NCBI GenBank assembly: GCA_051155755.1
Contig: DAXETY010000111.1
Location: 1-12,126, forward strand
Source of the DNA: DAXETY01 sp051155755
Lineage (GTDB): Bacteria; Desulfobacterota; Desulfobacteria; Desulfobacterales; SG8-13
Length of the DNA: 12,126 nt
Reading direction: 5' to 3'
Below are positions 1 to 6,191 of this stretch, one piece after another; within the stretch, counting starts at the first letter, position 1; each line of letters starts with the position of its first letter. Position numbers and translations under genes: made by a program. Under the pieces are notes generated by a model. That model was not told the DNA's origin. It made no database searches and was given only the letters and a program-made list of their open reading frames with translations.

Positions 1-2
1 GG

Positions 3-1265
3 TTCAACGAAGTCTTGGTCCAAGGACGCTATAAAAGCGATGTCTATATGGGGTTCCGGCAGCAGCCCCATTTCATTATCGCGGTGCGGCGCTACGAAAA
101 CAAGCAGCCCTGGATTCTGCGGGCCACGATCGATTCCATTCGCTTCGAGGAAATCCTGCGGTCGGCTCAAATCGGCCGCACCGGCGACGCTTTTATCATC
201 AACCGCGACGGCGTGTTTCAGACCCGCCCGCGCTTCCAGGGAAACATACTTGGAACATCCGCTATCGATCCCGAGCAGTTCGGAGGAGGCGTGACCGTCA
301 TTTCAATGACGGATTGGAACGGTGATGAGCGCCTCTATGCCGGCAGCTGGCTCAAAGACAACAAGTGGCTGCTGGTGATCAATCAGCGCCCCCTGGCGCT
401 CATGACCAGCCTTTTTGCCCTGCGGCGGACGGAAATCCTCATAATCACGCTGGGGTTTCTGGCGATTGTGTGTACCACGATCTTCACCACCCGCCTGGCC
501 ATCGATCGTCTGAAAAGGACCGATCAGGAAATGGTCGAGCTCAATGCCCAGCTGGTCCAGTCGGACAAGCTGGCCGCCCTGGGTAAAATGGCGGCCGGGG
601 GGGGCCACGAGATCAACAATCCCCTGGCGGTCATCCTCCAAAAGACCGGCTGGATGGAGGACTTGTTGGAGGAAGTGGAGTTAAGAGACAGCGAAAATAT
701 CGACGAATTCCGCAAGTCCATTTCCAAAATCGAAGAGCACGTTGAACGGGCGCGCAAGGTGGTGCACAGCATGCTCGGCTACGCCCGCAGGATGGAACCG
801 CGCCTGGAAGATGTGGACGTCAACGATACCATCCGCCAGACCGTCGCGTTTCTGGATAATCATGCCCGCATCAACAACATCGACATCCATTTGGATCTGG
901 ACGAATCCATCCCTCTGATTGCCAGCGACCAGGCCCAGCTCCAACAGGTCTTTTTGAACCTGCTTACCAATGCCGTCGACGCCATCGGCAGCGGCGGGAC
1001 GATCGAGGCCGCCAGTCGTTACAGCGACGACAAGATCGTGGTGACCATCAAGGATGACGGCCCCGGACTCAGCGACGAAATGCTTCGCAAGATTTTCGAT
1101 CCTTTCGTCACCACCAAGGAGCCTGGCAAAGGCACCGGTCTCGGACTTTGGGTCAGCCACAACATCATCTCCAAAATGGGCGGCAGCATCCAGGTTGAGA
1201 ACCATCCCGACAAGGGCGCCGTTTCTGCGGTGGAAATTCCGGTCGTGATTCCCGAGAAAAAATAA
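3..1265 (+). CDS. Sensor histidine kinase, C-terminal part (5' end outside the window)
   Basis: A membrane sensor kinase that autophosphorylates on histidine and passes the phosphate to a response regulator not seen here. The frame is open to the left edge, so the N-terminus is missing; the in-frame TTG at 15 is not taken as the start. Numbering from that TTG, residues 1-125 look like the distal part of an extracytoplasmic Cache-type sensor (the stretch GRTGDAFIINRDG is typical). One transmembrane helix lies at about 140-160. A HisKA domain follows with an H-box containing HEINNPL and phospho-acceptor His198. The HATPase domain has the N-box (NLLTNAVDAI, 315-324), G1 (DDGPGL, 347-352), F-box (IFDPF, 360-364) and G2 (GKGTGLGL, 371-378). 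The transmitter is therefore intact and NtrB-like. Oddly, the residues before His198 are AAGGG, where AAGVA or similar is usual; they are encoded by a run of eight G. No regulator gene follows within the window. The family is certain; the ligand is unknown. Confidence 0.9.
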   Translation, partial: FNEVLVQGRYKSDVYMGFRQQPHFIIAVRRYENKQPWILRATIDSIRFEEILRSAQIGRTGDAFIINRDGVFQTRPRFQGNILGTSAIDPEQFGGGVTVISMTDWNGDERLYAGSWLKDNKWLLVINQRPLALMTSLFALRRTEILIITLGFLAIVCTTIFTTRLAIDRLKRTDQEMVELNAQLVQSDKLAALGKMAAGGGHEINNPLAVILQKTGWMEDLLEEVELRDSENIDEFRKSISKIEEHVERARKVVHSMLGYARRMEPRLEDVDVNDTIRQTVAFLDNHARINNIDIHLDLDESIPLIASDQAQLQQVFLNLLTNAVDAIGSGGTIEAASRYSDDKIVVTIKDDGPGLSDEMLRKIFDPFVTTKEPGKGTGLGLWVSHNIISKMGGSIQVENHPDKGAVSAVEIPVVIPEKK

Positions 1266-1738
1266 ATCCCCAGTGGACGGCGGCGATGAATGAACCGGGC
1301 CCGCTTTATATCCGACCGGTGACATTCAGCGCCACTGGAAAGCGGAAATATGCATTTCCGGGCGCCGAGGATTGTCCATGTCCCGGCTGTGCAGGTGGCC
1401 TTCGAAAGATCTGAGCAAGGCGCCGCCGCTAAATGCCGCCATGGCGGGAACGGCGCGGGCGGGCGGAAAAAAGGACATGTCTGGATTGAAGCTGCGCTGC
1501 GCCCACGGTACCGGTTTGTACATTTCCTCCCACTTGCGGGAAAAATATCAGTGCAATTGCCCATTCATTCTTCTTCCATTGAATGATAGAAGCAGATGGG
1601 ATCGTTTCCGTGAAACGAAATTAAGTGAACATCGAGGCTGCCGTCTCGGTGGTCGACGACCGCCCGAAAGCCGGCCGGTTTGTAAATTTCGATTCCGGTC
1701 GGGATCGAAGTGAGTGCGCTGTGTACAGGAGGGGTGCA
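1266..1738. other. Intergenic region without a convincing gene; weak ORFs on both strands and small hairpins
   Basis: No known family is recognised in these roughly 470 bases. Two candidates overlap on opposite strands. The first is a 65-codon minus-strand ORF at 1326-1523, starting MYKPVPWAQ. It has GC-rich third positions like the neighbouring genes and a GGAGG only 2 nt before its ATG. The second is a 111-codon plus-strand ORF at 1378-1713 with GAGG 7 nt before its ATG and several cysteines. They cannot both be ordinary genes and I call neither. A minus-strand stretch near 1565-1740 (…GIEIYKPAGF…) also reads like protein but has no good start. Hairpins: a 7-bp stem with 4-nt loop at 1343-1360 (CGGAAAT/ATTTCCG), a 7-bp stem with 3-nt loop at 1602-1618 (TCGTTTC/GAAACGA), and 7-bp arms CCAGTGG/CCACTGG at 1270-1276 and 1332-1338. 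None has a T-run, so no clear terminator follows the kinase. Confidence 0.45.
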
Positions 1739-3232
1739 ATGGCAAGGGTTTGCGATCATCCTGGCGGAATCCAGCGACAACGAAGGCTGCAGCGACAAAT
1801 CGCAAAGGCCGTGTTCGGTTGCCTGCTGTATTTGTTGCTGGCCCCACCGGCGGTGAGGGCTGAAGGCATTCAGTTCTCCGAGAATCTCCCGGCCGTCATC
1901 GCCGCAGCCCCCAAAAGCGGAAACCCGGTAGCGGTATTCTATCACGCCCCCTGGTGTCCCCACTGCCGGACGATGTTCCGCAAGACCTTCACCGATGCGA
2001 GGGTGGAAACAGCCGGCGGGAATTTCGAATGGGTGGCGGTGGATATCGACCGCAATGCTTCGCTGGTGCACACCTACGCGATCGAAGCCATCCCTCAAAT
2101 TCAGATCATCGACACATCCGGCTATCTGCGCGCGTCGATCATCGGAGCGATCGGTCCGGAGGAACTGGCCGGCCGCCTGGAGGCCATCGAAGCGTCACTG
2201 AAACGGCAGCCGAAAGCCGACGATGCCACCCAATCTGAAACCTTCAAGGTCGGTGAAGCCACTGAAATCGTCACGTCTCCGGACTCCTTTCGGGCCCGCA
2301 ATATCTGCTACGCCAATGTCGGGTACGGCCCTTTGAACATCCCCAGCCAATCCCCCCTGCAGGCGCTGCGGCTGGGCCTGACACCCGCAGCGCCTTCGAC
2401 CCTGGCCAAAGGACAGAAAGAACTCAAGGCCCGGACGACCTGGGTCAATATCTGGGCCGACGAATCAGATTATTTTTTCGACTACGAAATGCTTCAGACC
2501 CAGGTCGGTCTGGACTACGGATTGGCCGAAACCTTTCAGGTCGGGTTCGGCTTCGAAACCCGCAGCCGGTTCGGCGGCGGCATGGACAGCTTCATCCAGG
2601 AGTTTCACGACCTTTTCAACATCGACCAGAACGGACGCGACGAAGTGCCCAAAGGCGATTTTCGATTCGACATCGACCCGGCCGGAAATCAGCCCGGAGT
2701 CAGCCTGACCTCCAGCGATCGGGGCCTGTTTTCAAGCTCGGCCCAGTTCAAGTTTCAGCACAACGTCACCTGCGGCACCGATTCCTGGCCGGCTTTCGCC
2801 TACACCCTTGTCGCCCAGTACGAAATCGACTCCGACGATCTGGAAGGCGGCAATCCATGGGATTTTGCCCTGTTCCTGTCGGCGTCCCAGCGTTTCTGGG
2901 ACTTCTATCTTTACGGCGGACTGGGCTACACCCGGTTTGGTCGCGACAACTTCCGGGGAATCGAACTGGAAGACGATCAAATCAGCGGCAGCTTTGCATT
3001 GGAGTGGCGCGCCTTCAACCGTGCGTCCATCATCGCCCAGTATCTGTATTCCGATGGGTTGGCGATTGATCTGGGAGAGTTGTCGGATGCCTCCCACGAG
3101 GTCAACCTGGGATTCAAATGGGAATGCAGCCCCGGGGTTGTACTGGAGTTTGCATTGATCGAAAATTTCCTCACGACCAACAACAGTCCGGATTTCGGTC
3201 TGCATGGCGGGGTGGCGTGGCGCTTCGATTGA
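1739..3232 (+). CDS. Secreted thioredoxin-fold protein fused to a predicted outer-membrane beta-barrel domain
   Basis: 497 residues. ATG 1739 is chosen because AGGAGG (1727-1732) sits 6 nt upstream and gives a normal signal peptide: basic RQRRLQRQ, a hydrophobic core at about 24-36, and cleavage after VRA at 41. The upstream in-frame GTG at 1625 has no ribosome site. Residues about 45-155 are a thioredoxin fold with active site W72-C-P-H-C76 and cis-proline in IPQ (P119). It resembles periplasmic thioredoxins that reduce or isomerise disulfides. After a polar linker (about 155-185), residues about 230-497 alternate aromatic and polar residues in repeated short strands (QVGLDYGLAETFQVGFGFE, WDFYLYGGLGYTRF). 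The chain ends WRFD, with an aromatic residue next to last as in outer-membrane barrels. The barrel part may belong to the DUF3187-like group; this is from memory. Three cysteines (190, 345, 463) in the C-terminal part are unusual for a barrel. The likely location is the outer membrane with the thioredoxin domain in the periplasm. Substrate unknown. Confidence 0.8.
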   Translation: MARVCDHPGGIQRQRRLQRQIAKAVFGCLLYLLLAPPAVRAEGIQFSENLPAVIAAAPKSGNPVAVFYHAPWCPHCRTMFRKTFTDARVETAGGNFEWVAVDIDRNASLVHTYAIEAIPQIQIIDTSGYLRASIIGAIGPEELAGRLEAIEASLKRQPKADDATQSETFKVGEATEIVTSPDSFRARNICYANVGYGPLNIPSQSPLQALRLGLTPAAPSTLAKGQKELKARTTWVNIWADESDYFFDYEMLQTQVGLDYGLAETFQVGFGFETRSRFGGGMDSFIQEFHDLFNIDQNGRDEVPKGDFRFDIDPAGNQPGVSLTSSDRGLFSSSAQFKFQHNVTCGTDSWPAFAYTLVAQYEIDSDDLEGGNPWDFALFLSASQRFWDFYLYGGLGYTRFGRDNFRGIELEDDQISGSFALEWRAFNRASIIAQYLYSDGLAIDLGELSDASHEVNLGFKWECSPGVVLEFALIENFLTTNNSPDFGLHGGVAWRFD

Positions 3233-3335
3233 GTGTCCAACCAGAAACAGATCTGATTCAAGATGATTTCGTAGAGCGGGTCACCGTACCCGCCCGGCGG
3301 ACCCGCGGCGTTCTTTCGTGTATCGAGCAGCGGGG

Positions 3336-3356
3336 ATCGGGAAAACACTTCCCGAT
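3336..3356. terminator. Stem-loop between convergent genes, possible terminator
   Basis: A perfect 8-bp stem (ATCGGGAA/TTCCCGAT) with a 5-nt loop lies in the 132-bp gap between two convergent genes, 9 bp beyond the stop of the minus-strand gene. A second, smaller stem (GCGGGT/ACCCGC, 6-nt loop) is at 3276-3293. Neither has a good T-run on either strand, so intrinsic termination is only inferred from position. Confidence 0.4.
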
Positions 3357-3364
3357 GTGAATCC

Positions 3365-4258
3365 TTATTCCAGGGGTTCGTTGCGGATGAGGGCGGCGCG
3401 GATCTGCGGCAGGTATTCGTCGGCCCGTTCAGCGGGAAAGCGGCAACTGCCGGCACCGGGGTGGCCGCCGCCGCCGAAACGGGCGAGCAGCAGACCGACA
3501 TTGACCCGGCATCCGGGATTGAAAATGCTGTGGCCGACGTTGACAACGATCCGGCTGCGGTCGCGGGCGTCATAGCGGATGCGCATGTGCACCACGCATG
3601 CGGAAAACAGGGAATATACCAGAAATCGATTGCCGCCGGGGACTTTCTCCAGAGGGCGAAAATCGGTGACGGCCACCGCCCCGTGTTCCTGCGTGTGTTT
3701 CAGCAGCAAGTCCTTGTAAATTCGATTTTCCTCGATCACCGCTTCGCACCGGGTTCGGATCTCCGCATCCCCCATCGCCTCGGAAATCGTCTTCTTCGAC
3801 AACACGGCAACCAGATGATTCCAGTACGGTTCCTCCGATTCTTCCAGGTTGGTAATGGTCATGGACAGCAGCACGTCATCGAATTTTTCCGGATGGGTCA
3901 CCTCCTCCCGGGTTAAATCGGCCGAATCGATCTTGTCGGCGGCATCCACCAGCCGTTGGTAATCGGACTGCAGGCGACTGCGGTAGTAGTCATAGATAAT
4001 TCGGGCGGCCGAAGGTGCCTCGCGAAAGGCGCCGTCAAAGGACTTGCGGATTCGATTGGTGTAATGGTGATCGAACCACAGGGTACAGTTCTCGTGGTAG
4101 GGAAGATTGGCGACGATGTCCCCGGATCGAATTTCGACCCGCCCTTGCTGAACATCGTTGGGTTCGACCCAGAAAATGGGCTCGGTAATTTCTTCGGCAT
4201 CATAGAGCAGCACCGCACAGACAACCCCGTCGAAATCGGGTCTGGTCACGATCCGCAT
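3365..4258 (-). CDS. DHH/DHHA1 family phosphoesterase
   Basis: 297 residues. GGAG lies 8 nt before the ATG at 4258. DHH-family enzymes hydrolyse phosphodiester or phosphoanhydride bonds (nanoRNA, cyclic dinucleotides or short polyphosphate) using two metal ions, in the cytoplasm. Visible motifs: PDFDG at 7-11, giving Asp8 and Asp10; D63-H64-H65 in WFDHHYTN; the acidic motif ADKIDSADLT (107-116, Asp111); and the DHHA1 signature GGGGHPGAG at 262-270. The first motif reads RPDFDG where many members have a histidine before the DxD, so one metal ligand may differ. The length fits single-unit DHH-DHHA1 proteins such as NrnA or the 'exopolyphosphatase-related' group. No CBS, GGDEF or membrane segment is present. 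The substrate cannot be told from sequence. It is divergent from the histidine phosphatase gene across a 148-bp spacer. Confidence 0.85.
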   Translation of the reverse strand: MRIVTRPDFDGVVCAVLLYDAEEITEPIFWVEPNDVQQGRVEIRSGDIVANLPYHENCTLWFDHHYTNRIRKSFDGAFREAPSAARIIYDYYRSRLQSDYQRLVDAADKIDSADLTREEVTHPEKFDDVLLSMTITNLEESEEPYWNHLVAVLSKKTISEAMGDAEIRTRCEAVIEENRIYKDLLLKHTQEHGAVAVTDFRPLEKVPGGNRFLVYSLFSACVVHMRIRYDARDRSRIVVNVGHSIFNPGCRVNVGLLLARFGGGGHPGAGSCRFPAERADEYLPQIRAALIRNEPLE

Positions 4259-4306
4259 CGCGTCGGCTCCGTTGTTGGAACAGTATTTTCGTTTTCGGCC
4301 AGCCCC

Positions 4307-4322
4307 CCGGATTCGAATCCGG
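4307..4322. promoter_or_regulatory. Perfect 16-bp palindrome in a divergent promoter region, candidate operator
   Basis: CCGGATTCGAATCCGG is fully self-complementary. It lies 49 bp upstream of the DHH gene start and 15 bp before the -35 box proposed for the phosphatase gene, a position suited to a dimeric regulator acting on either gene. No regulator is identified. Confidence 0.4.
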
Positions 4323-4337
4323 AAGCCTCACCGTGAT

Positions 4338-4365
4338 TTGACCCATGCCGATGACCTGCTATCTT
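4338..4365 (+). promoter_or_regulatory. Candidate sigma-70 type promoter for the histidine phosphatase gene
   Basis: TTGACC (4338-4343) and TATCTT (4360-4365) are separated by 16 bp. Transcription would start near 4372, giving a leader of about 35 nt with the strong ribosome site AGGAGGAG at 4391-4398. The call rests on consensus matching only; the -10 box is imperfect. Confidence 0.45.
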
Positions 4366-4406
4366 ATAAACAGAATCCAAATCAATTTCAAGGAGGAGAG
4401 AGACCC

Positions 4407-4868
4407 ATGGCACTGTATCTAGTCCAACACGGTAAAAATCTGTCAAAGGACGTGGACCCGGAAAAAGGATTGTCGGAACAGGGAATGGAAGAAGTCCAGC
4501 GCATCGCTTCCACGGCGAAGCAATATGGGATCCCGGTGGAACGCATCGTTCACAGCGGGAAAAAAAGAGCCCTGCAAACGGCGGAAATTTTTTCCAATTC
4601 ACTGGGGATCCGGGACAAACTCGCCGAGCGCCAGGACATCGGTCCCCTGGACGACGTGGCCGCATTTGCCAGAACGCTCGACGACGCATCCAACATGATG
4701 GTGATCGGACATCTGCCGTTTCTGGAAAAGCTCACCGGTTACCTGGTTGCAGGGGATCCGGAAAATCGCGTGTTTCGGTTTCAAAACGGCGGAATCGTCT
4801 GTGTGGACCAGGATTCCGACAAAGGGGGCTGGTGCATTCGATGGGCCCTGATGCCGAATATTTCCTGA
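4407..4868 (+). CDS. sixA: SixA-like histidine phosphatase (phosphoglycerate mutase superfamily)
   Basis: 153 residues, the usual size for SixA. ATG 4407 follows AGGAGGAG by 8 nt. SixA removes phosphate from phosphohistidine in phosphorelay proteins such as HPt domains or PTS components, through a phospho-histidine intermediate. The N-terminal catalytic segment reads LYLVQHGKN: the nucleophile His8 is present, but the arginine normally before it (RHG) is Gln7. Other active-site elements are in place: SGKKRALQTA at 50-59 (Arg54), an acidic region at 75-83, and GHLPFL with His102. No signal peptide or membrane segment is seen, so it is cytoplasmic. It has its own promoter and no close downstream partner. 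The histidine kinase 3 kb upstream does not prove a functional link. An alternative is a broader histidine phosphatase acting on small phosphorylated molecules. Confidence 0.78.
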   Translation: MALYLVQHGKNLSKDVDPEKGLSEQGMEEVQRIASTAKQYGIPVERIVHSGKKRALQTAEIFSNSLGIRDKLAERQDIGPLDDVAAFARTLDDASNMMVIGHLPFLEKLTGYLVAGDPENRVFRFQNGGIVCVDQDSDKGGWCIRWALMPNIS

Positions 4869-4972
4869 CTTCCTTTTCCGGAGAACGCCGGCAACCACCC
4901 GCAAAACACGGTATTGCTTCCGGGTTGAACTTGCCGCTGGAGCCGGATTCACAAAAGGATGAATTCGCAGTG

Positions 4973-4987
4973 ATTCAAGACTTGAAT
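4973..4987. promoter_or_regulatory. Short inverted repeat upstream of the enoyl-CoA hydratase gene
   Basis: ATTCAA-GAC-TTGAAT is a perfect 6-bp inverted repeat with a 3-nt centre, 116 bp before the hydratase start, in the 235-bp gap after the phosphatase gene. It could be an operator; TTGAAT within it could serve as a -35 box, but no good -10 follows. No other gene is seen in this gap, and there is no clear terminator for the phosphatase gene. Confidence 0.2.
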
Positions 4988-5103
4988 TGCGTTCGATTTT
5001 CCCGTAAAGGCGAGAAGTCGTCAGCGGTGTGTGCAAGCGTTGCAAGCCCGTTGCGGAACGGATTGAATGGAAACATCTACCGGCAGACAGGAGGCCTGCA
5101 GTC

Positions 5104-5871
5104 ATGCAATTCGAGTGTATTACCTATGAGAAACAGGAAGGCATCGCGGTCATCAAATTGAACCGGCCCAAGGTGCTCAATGCGATGAACAAACAGCTCT
5201 GGCTGGACATGCAAGTCGCCCTGGAAGACGTTCGCACCGATCCGGAAGTCAAGGCCCTGATCATCACCGGGGAAGGTCGGGCGTTCTCCACCGGTGCGGA
5301 CCTCAAAGAATCCAAAACCCGCAGTCGGAAGGAATACCGCCGATACCTGGAAGAACTGCAGGAAACTTCCCGCCGCATCATCCGATTCGAAAAACCGACC
5401 CTGGCGGCAATCAACGGATATGCCCTGGGAAGCGGCTACGAGCTTGCCCTCGCCTGCGATATCCGCATTGCCGCCGATGAAGCCCAAATCGGCTCGCCGG
5501 AAGCCAAGGTCAACTCCTCGGTCACCGGCGGTGCCATGCGTCTGGTCCAGGACTTGATCGGTCCAGGCAAGGCACGCGAACTGCTGTTTACCGGCGAGTA
5601 CATCAGCGGAAAAGAAGCCGAACGCATCGGATTGGTCAATCGTTCGGTCCCACTGGAAAAACTCATGGAAACAACCCGGGAGATGGCCGCCAAAATCGCC
5701 GCCAACTCGGCCTTTTCCATTCGAATGATCAAGCGCGGCTTGCTGATGGCCAGCGGCGAAGCCAGTCTGGAAGCCCTGATGGACTATGAAATCGAAGCCT
5801 GCCTGGCCTGCGTTTCCACCGAGGAACGCCGCGAATCGCTGCAGGAATTCGAGGAGCGCAAGAGAAAGTAG
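5104..5871 (+). CDS. Enoyl-CoA hydratase/isomerase family protein (crotonase)
   Basis: 255 residues, standard for the family. ATG 5104 follows AGGAGG (5089-5094) by 9 nt; the in-frame extension to 5029 has no ribosome site and does not look like crotonase. The enzyme adds water to 2-enoyl-CoA, giving 3-hydroxyacyl-CoA, in beta-oxidation or a related acyl-CoA route in the cytoplasm. Both oxyanion-hole segments are present: FSTGADLKE (61-69) and INGYALGSGYELALACDI (103-120). By alignment from memory to rat mitochondrial hydratase, both catalytic glutamates are kept: Glu113 (the Glu144 position) and Glu133 in GSPE (the Glu164 position). This favours a true hydratase over an isomerase or hydrolase that lacks one of them. 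The chain-length preference is unknown. The next gene downstream, in the same direction, is an acyl-CoA synthetase, which fits acid activation followed by oxidation. Confidence 0.9.
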   Translation: MQFECITYEKQEGIAVIKLNRPKVLNAMNKQLWLDMQVALEDVRTDPEVKALIITGEGRAFSTGADLKESKTRSRKEYRRYLEELQETSRRIIRFEKPTLAAINGYALGSGYELALACDIRIAADEAQIGSPEAKVNSSVTGGAMRLVQDLIGPGKARELLFTGEYISGKEAERIGLVNRSVPLEKLMETTREMAAKIAANSAFSIRMIKRGLLMASGEASLEALMDYEIEACLACVSTEERRESLQEFEERKRK

Positions 5872-5882
5872 AAGAAAGGTTC

Positions 5883-5900
5883 ATTGGTTTGTCTGGTTTG
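5883..5900. repeat. Two copies of a 9-mer (NNTGGTTTG), first of five short-repeat families
   Basis: ATTGGTTTG and TCTGGTTTG lie side by side 12 bp after the hydratase stop codon. With only two copies this could be chance, but it sits in a 320-bp gene-free gap (5872-6191) that also holds four clearer short-repeat arrays. Apart from these repeats I see no gene, clear promoter or terminator in the gap. Confidence 0.3.
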
Positions 5901-5936
5901 GATAATTCCAGCGATAGATTGTATCCGAACTTGAAA

Positions 5937-5984
5937 CGGCGTGGTGGAGAACCGGCGAAACGGCGAGATGGCGAAACGGCGAAA
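5937..5984. repeat. Degenerate 8-mer tandem repeat (CGGCGAAA type)
   Basis: Four good copies in phase at 5953-5984 (CGGCGAAA, CGGCGAGA, TGGCGAAA, CGGCGAAA), preceded in the same phase by two degraded units (CGGCGTGG, TGGAGAAC). It is too short and degenerate for CRISPR and has no spacers. Translated on the minus strand it gives a low-complexity Arg/Phe/Ser/Pro peptide, which I regard as spurious. Confidence 0.75.
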
Positions 5985-6051
5985 AATCCAAAACGAAGTC
6001 CTGGCCCATCCCCGGGCATACAGCTGTTCGAGCCATGCGCTTGAGCAACAA

Positions 6052-6079
6052 GCTATGAACTATGAGCTATGAGCTATGC
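6052..6079. repeat. Heptamer tandem repeat (GCTATGA type), four copies
   Basis: GCTATGA, ACTATGA, GCTATGA, GCTATGC follow one another exactly in 7-nt phase. The preceding bases (from about 6031) hold weaker copies. The unit is unrelated to the 8-mer array just upstream. Confidence 0.8.
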
Positions 6080-6097
6080 AGCCGTTCGGTCTTTCAC

Positions 6098-6125
6098 AAC
6101 GGACCACGGACAACTGACGACGGAC
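6098..6125. repeat. Heptamer tandem repeat (AACGGAC type), four copies
   Basis: AACGGAC, CACGGAC, AACTGAC, GACGGAC are in perfect 7-nt phase. In the plus frame that runs into the synthetase gene this reads TTDHGQLTTD, which I believe is a common spurious translation in deltaproteobacterial annotation. It should not be taken as an N-terminal extension of the downstream protein. Confidence 0.8.
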
Positions 6126-6139
6126 CTGGTTTTTATTTT

Positions 6140-6160
6140 GCTTTCAGCTTTCAGCTTTGA
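6140..6160. repeat. Heptamer tandem repeat (GCTTTCA type), three copies
   Basis: GCTTTCA, GCTTTCA, GCTTTGA, followed in phase by a weaker ACTTCAC. The array ends just before the ribosome site (AAGGAGG, 6172-6178) of the acyl-CoA synthetase, so it lies in the likely leader of that mRNA. Confidence 0.75.
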
Positions 6161-6191
6161 ACTTCACAGAAAAGGAGGCAGCAAACTTGCC

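Noticed and set aside
1625..1738. GTG 1625 as start of the thioredoxin-barrel protein
   Set aside because: No ribosome site there, and the extension would place 38 polar residues before an otherwise normal signal peptide.
1764..1822. Lipoprotein signal in the thioredoxin-barrel protein (VFGC)
   Set aside because: The cysteine lies inside the hydrophobic core with more hydrophobic residues after it and an AxA-type site downstream, so a type I signal peptide fits better.
4300..4330. Sequence ATTCGAATCC resembling a tRNA T-arm
   Set aside because: The 5-bp stem and 7-nt loop geometry does not fit, and no acceptor, D or anticodon arms can be folded around it; it is better explained as a 16-bp palindrome.
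5029..5103. Earlier start for the enoyl-CoA hydratase
   Set aside because: The extension is Cys/Lys/Arg-rich and unlike crotonases; AGGAGG lies 9 nt before ATG 5104.
5937..6160. Possible CRISPR array
   Set aside because: Units are 7-9 nt, directly abutting, degenerate and without spacers; no cas gene is present.
6069..6191. 41-codon N-terminal extension of the acyl-CoA synthetase
   Set aside because: It translates only the heptamer repeats and lacks a ribosome site; the family N-terminus starts at ATG 6192 after AAGGAGG.
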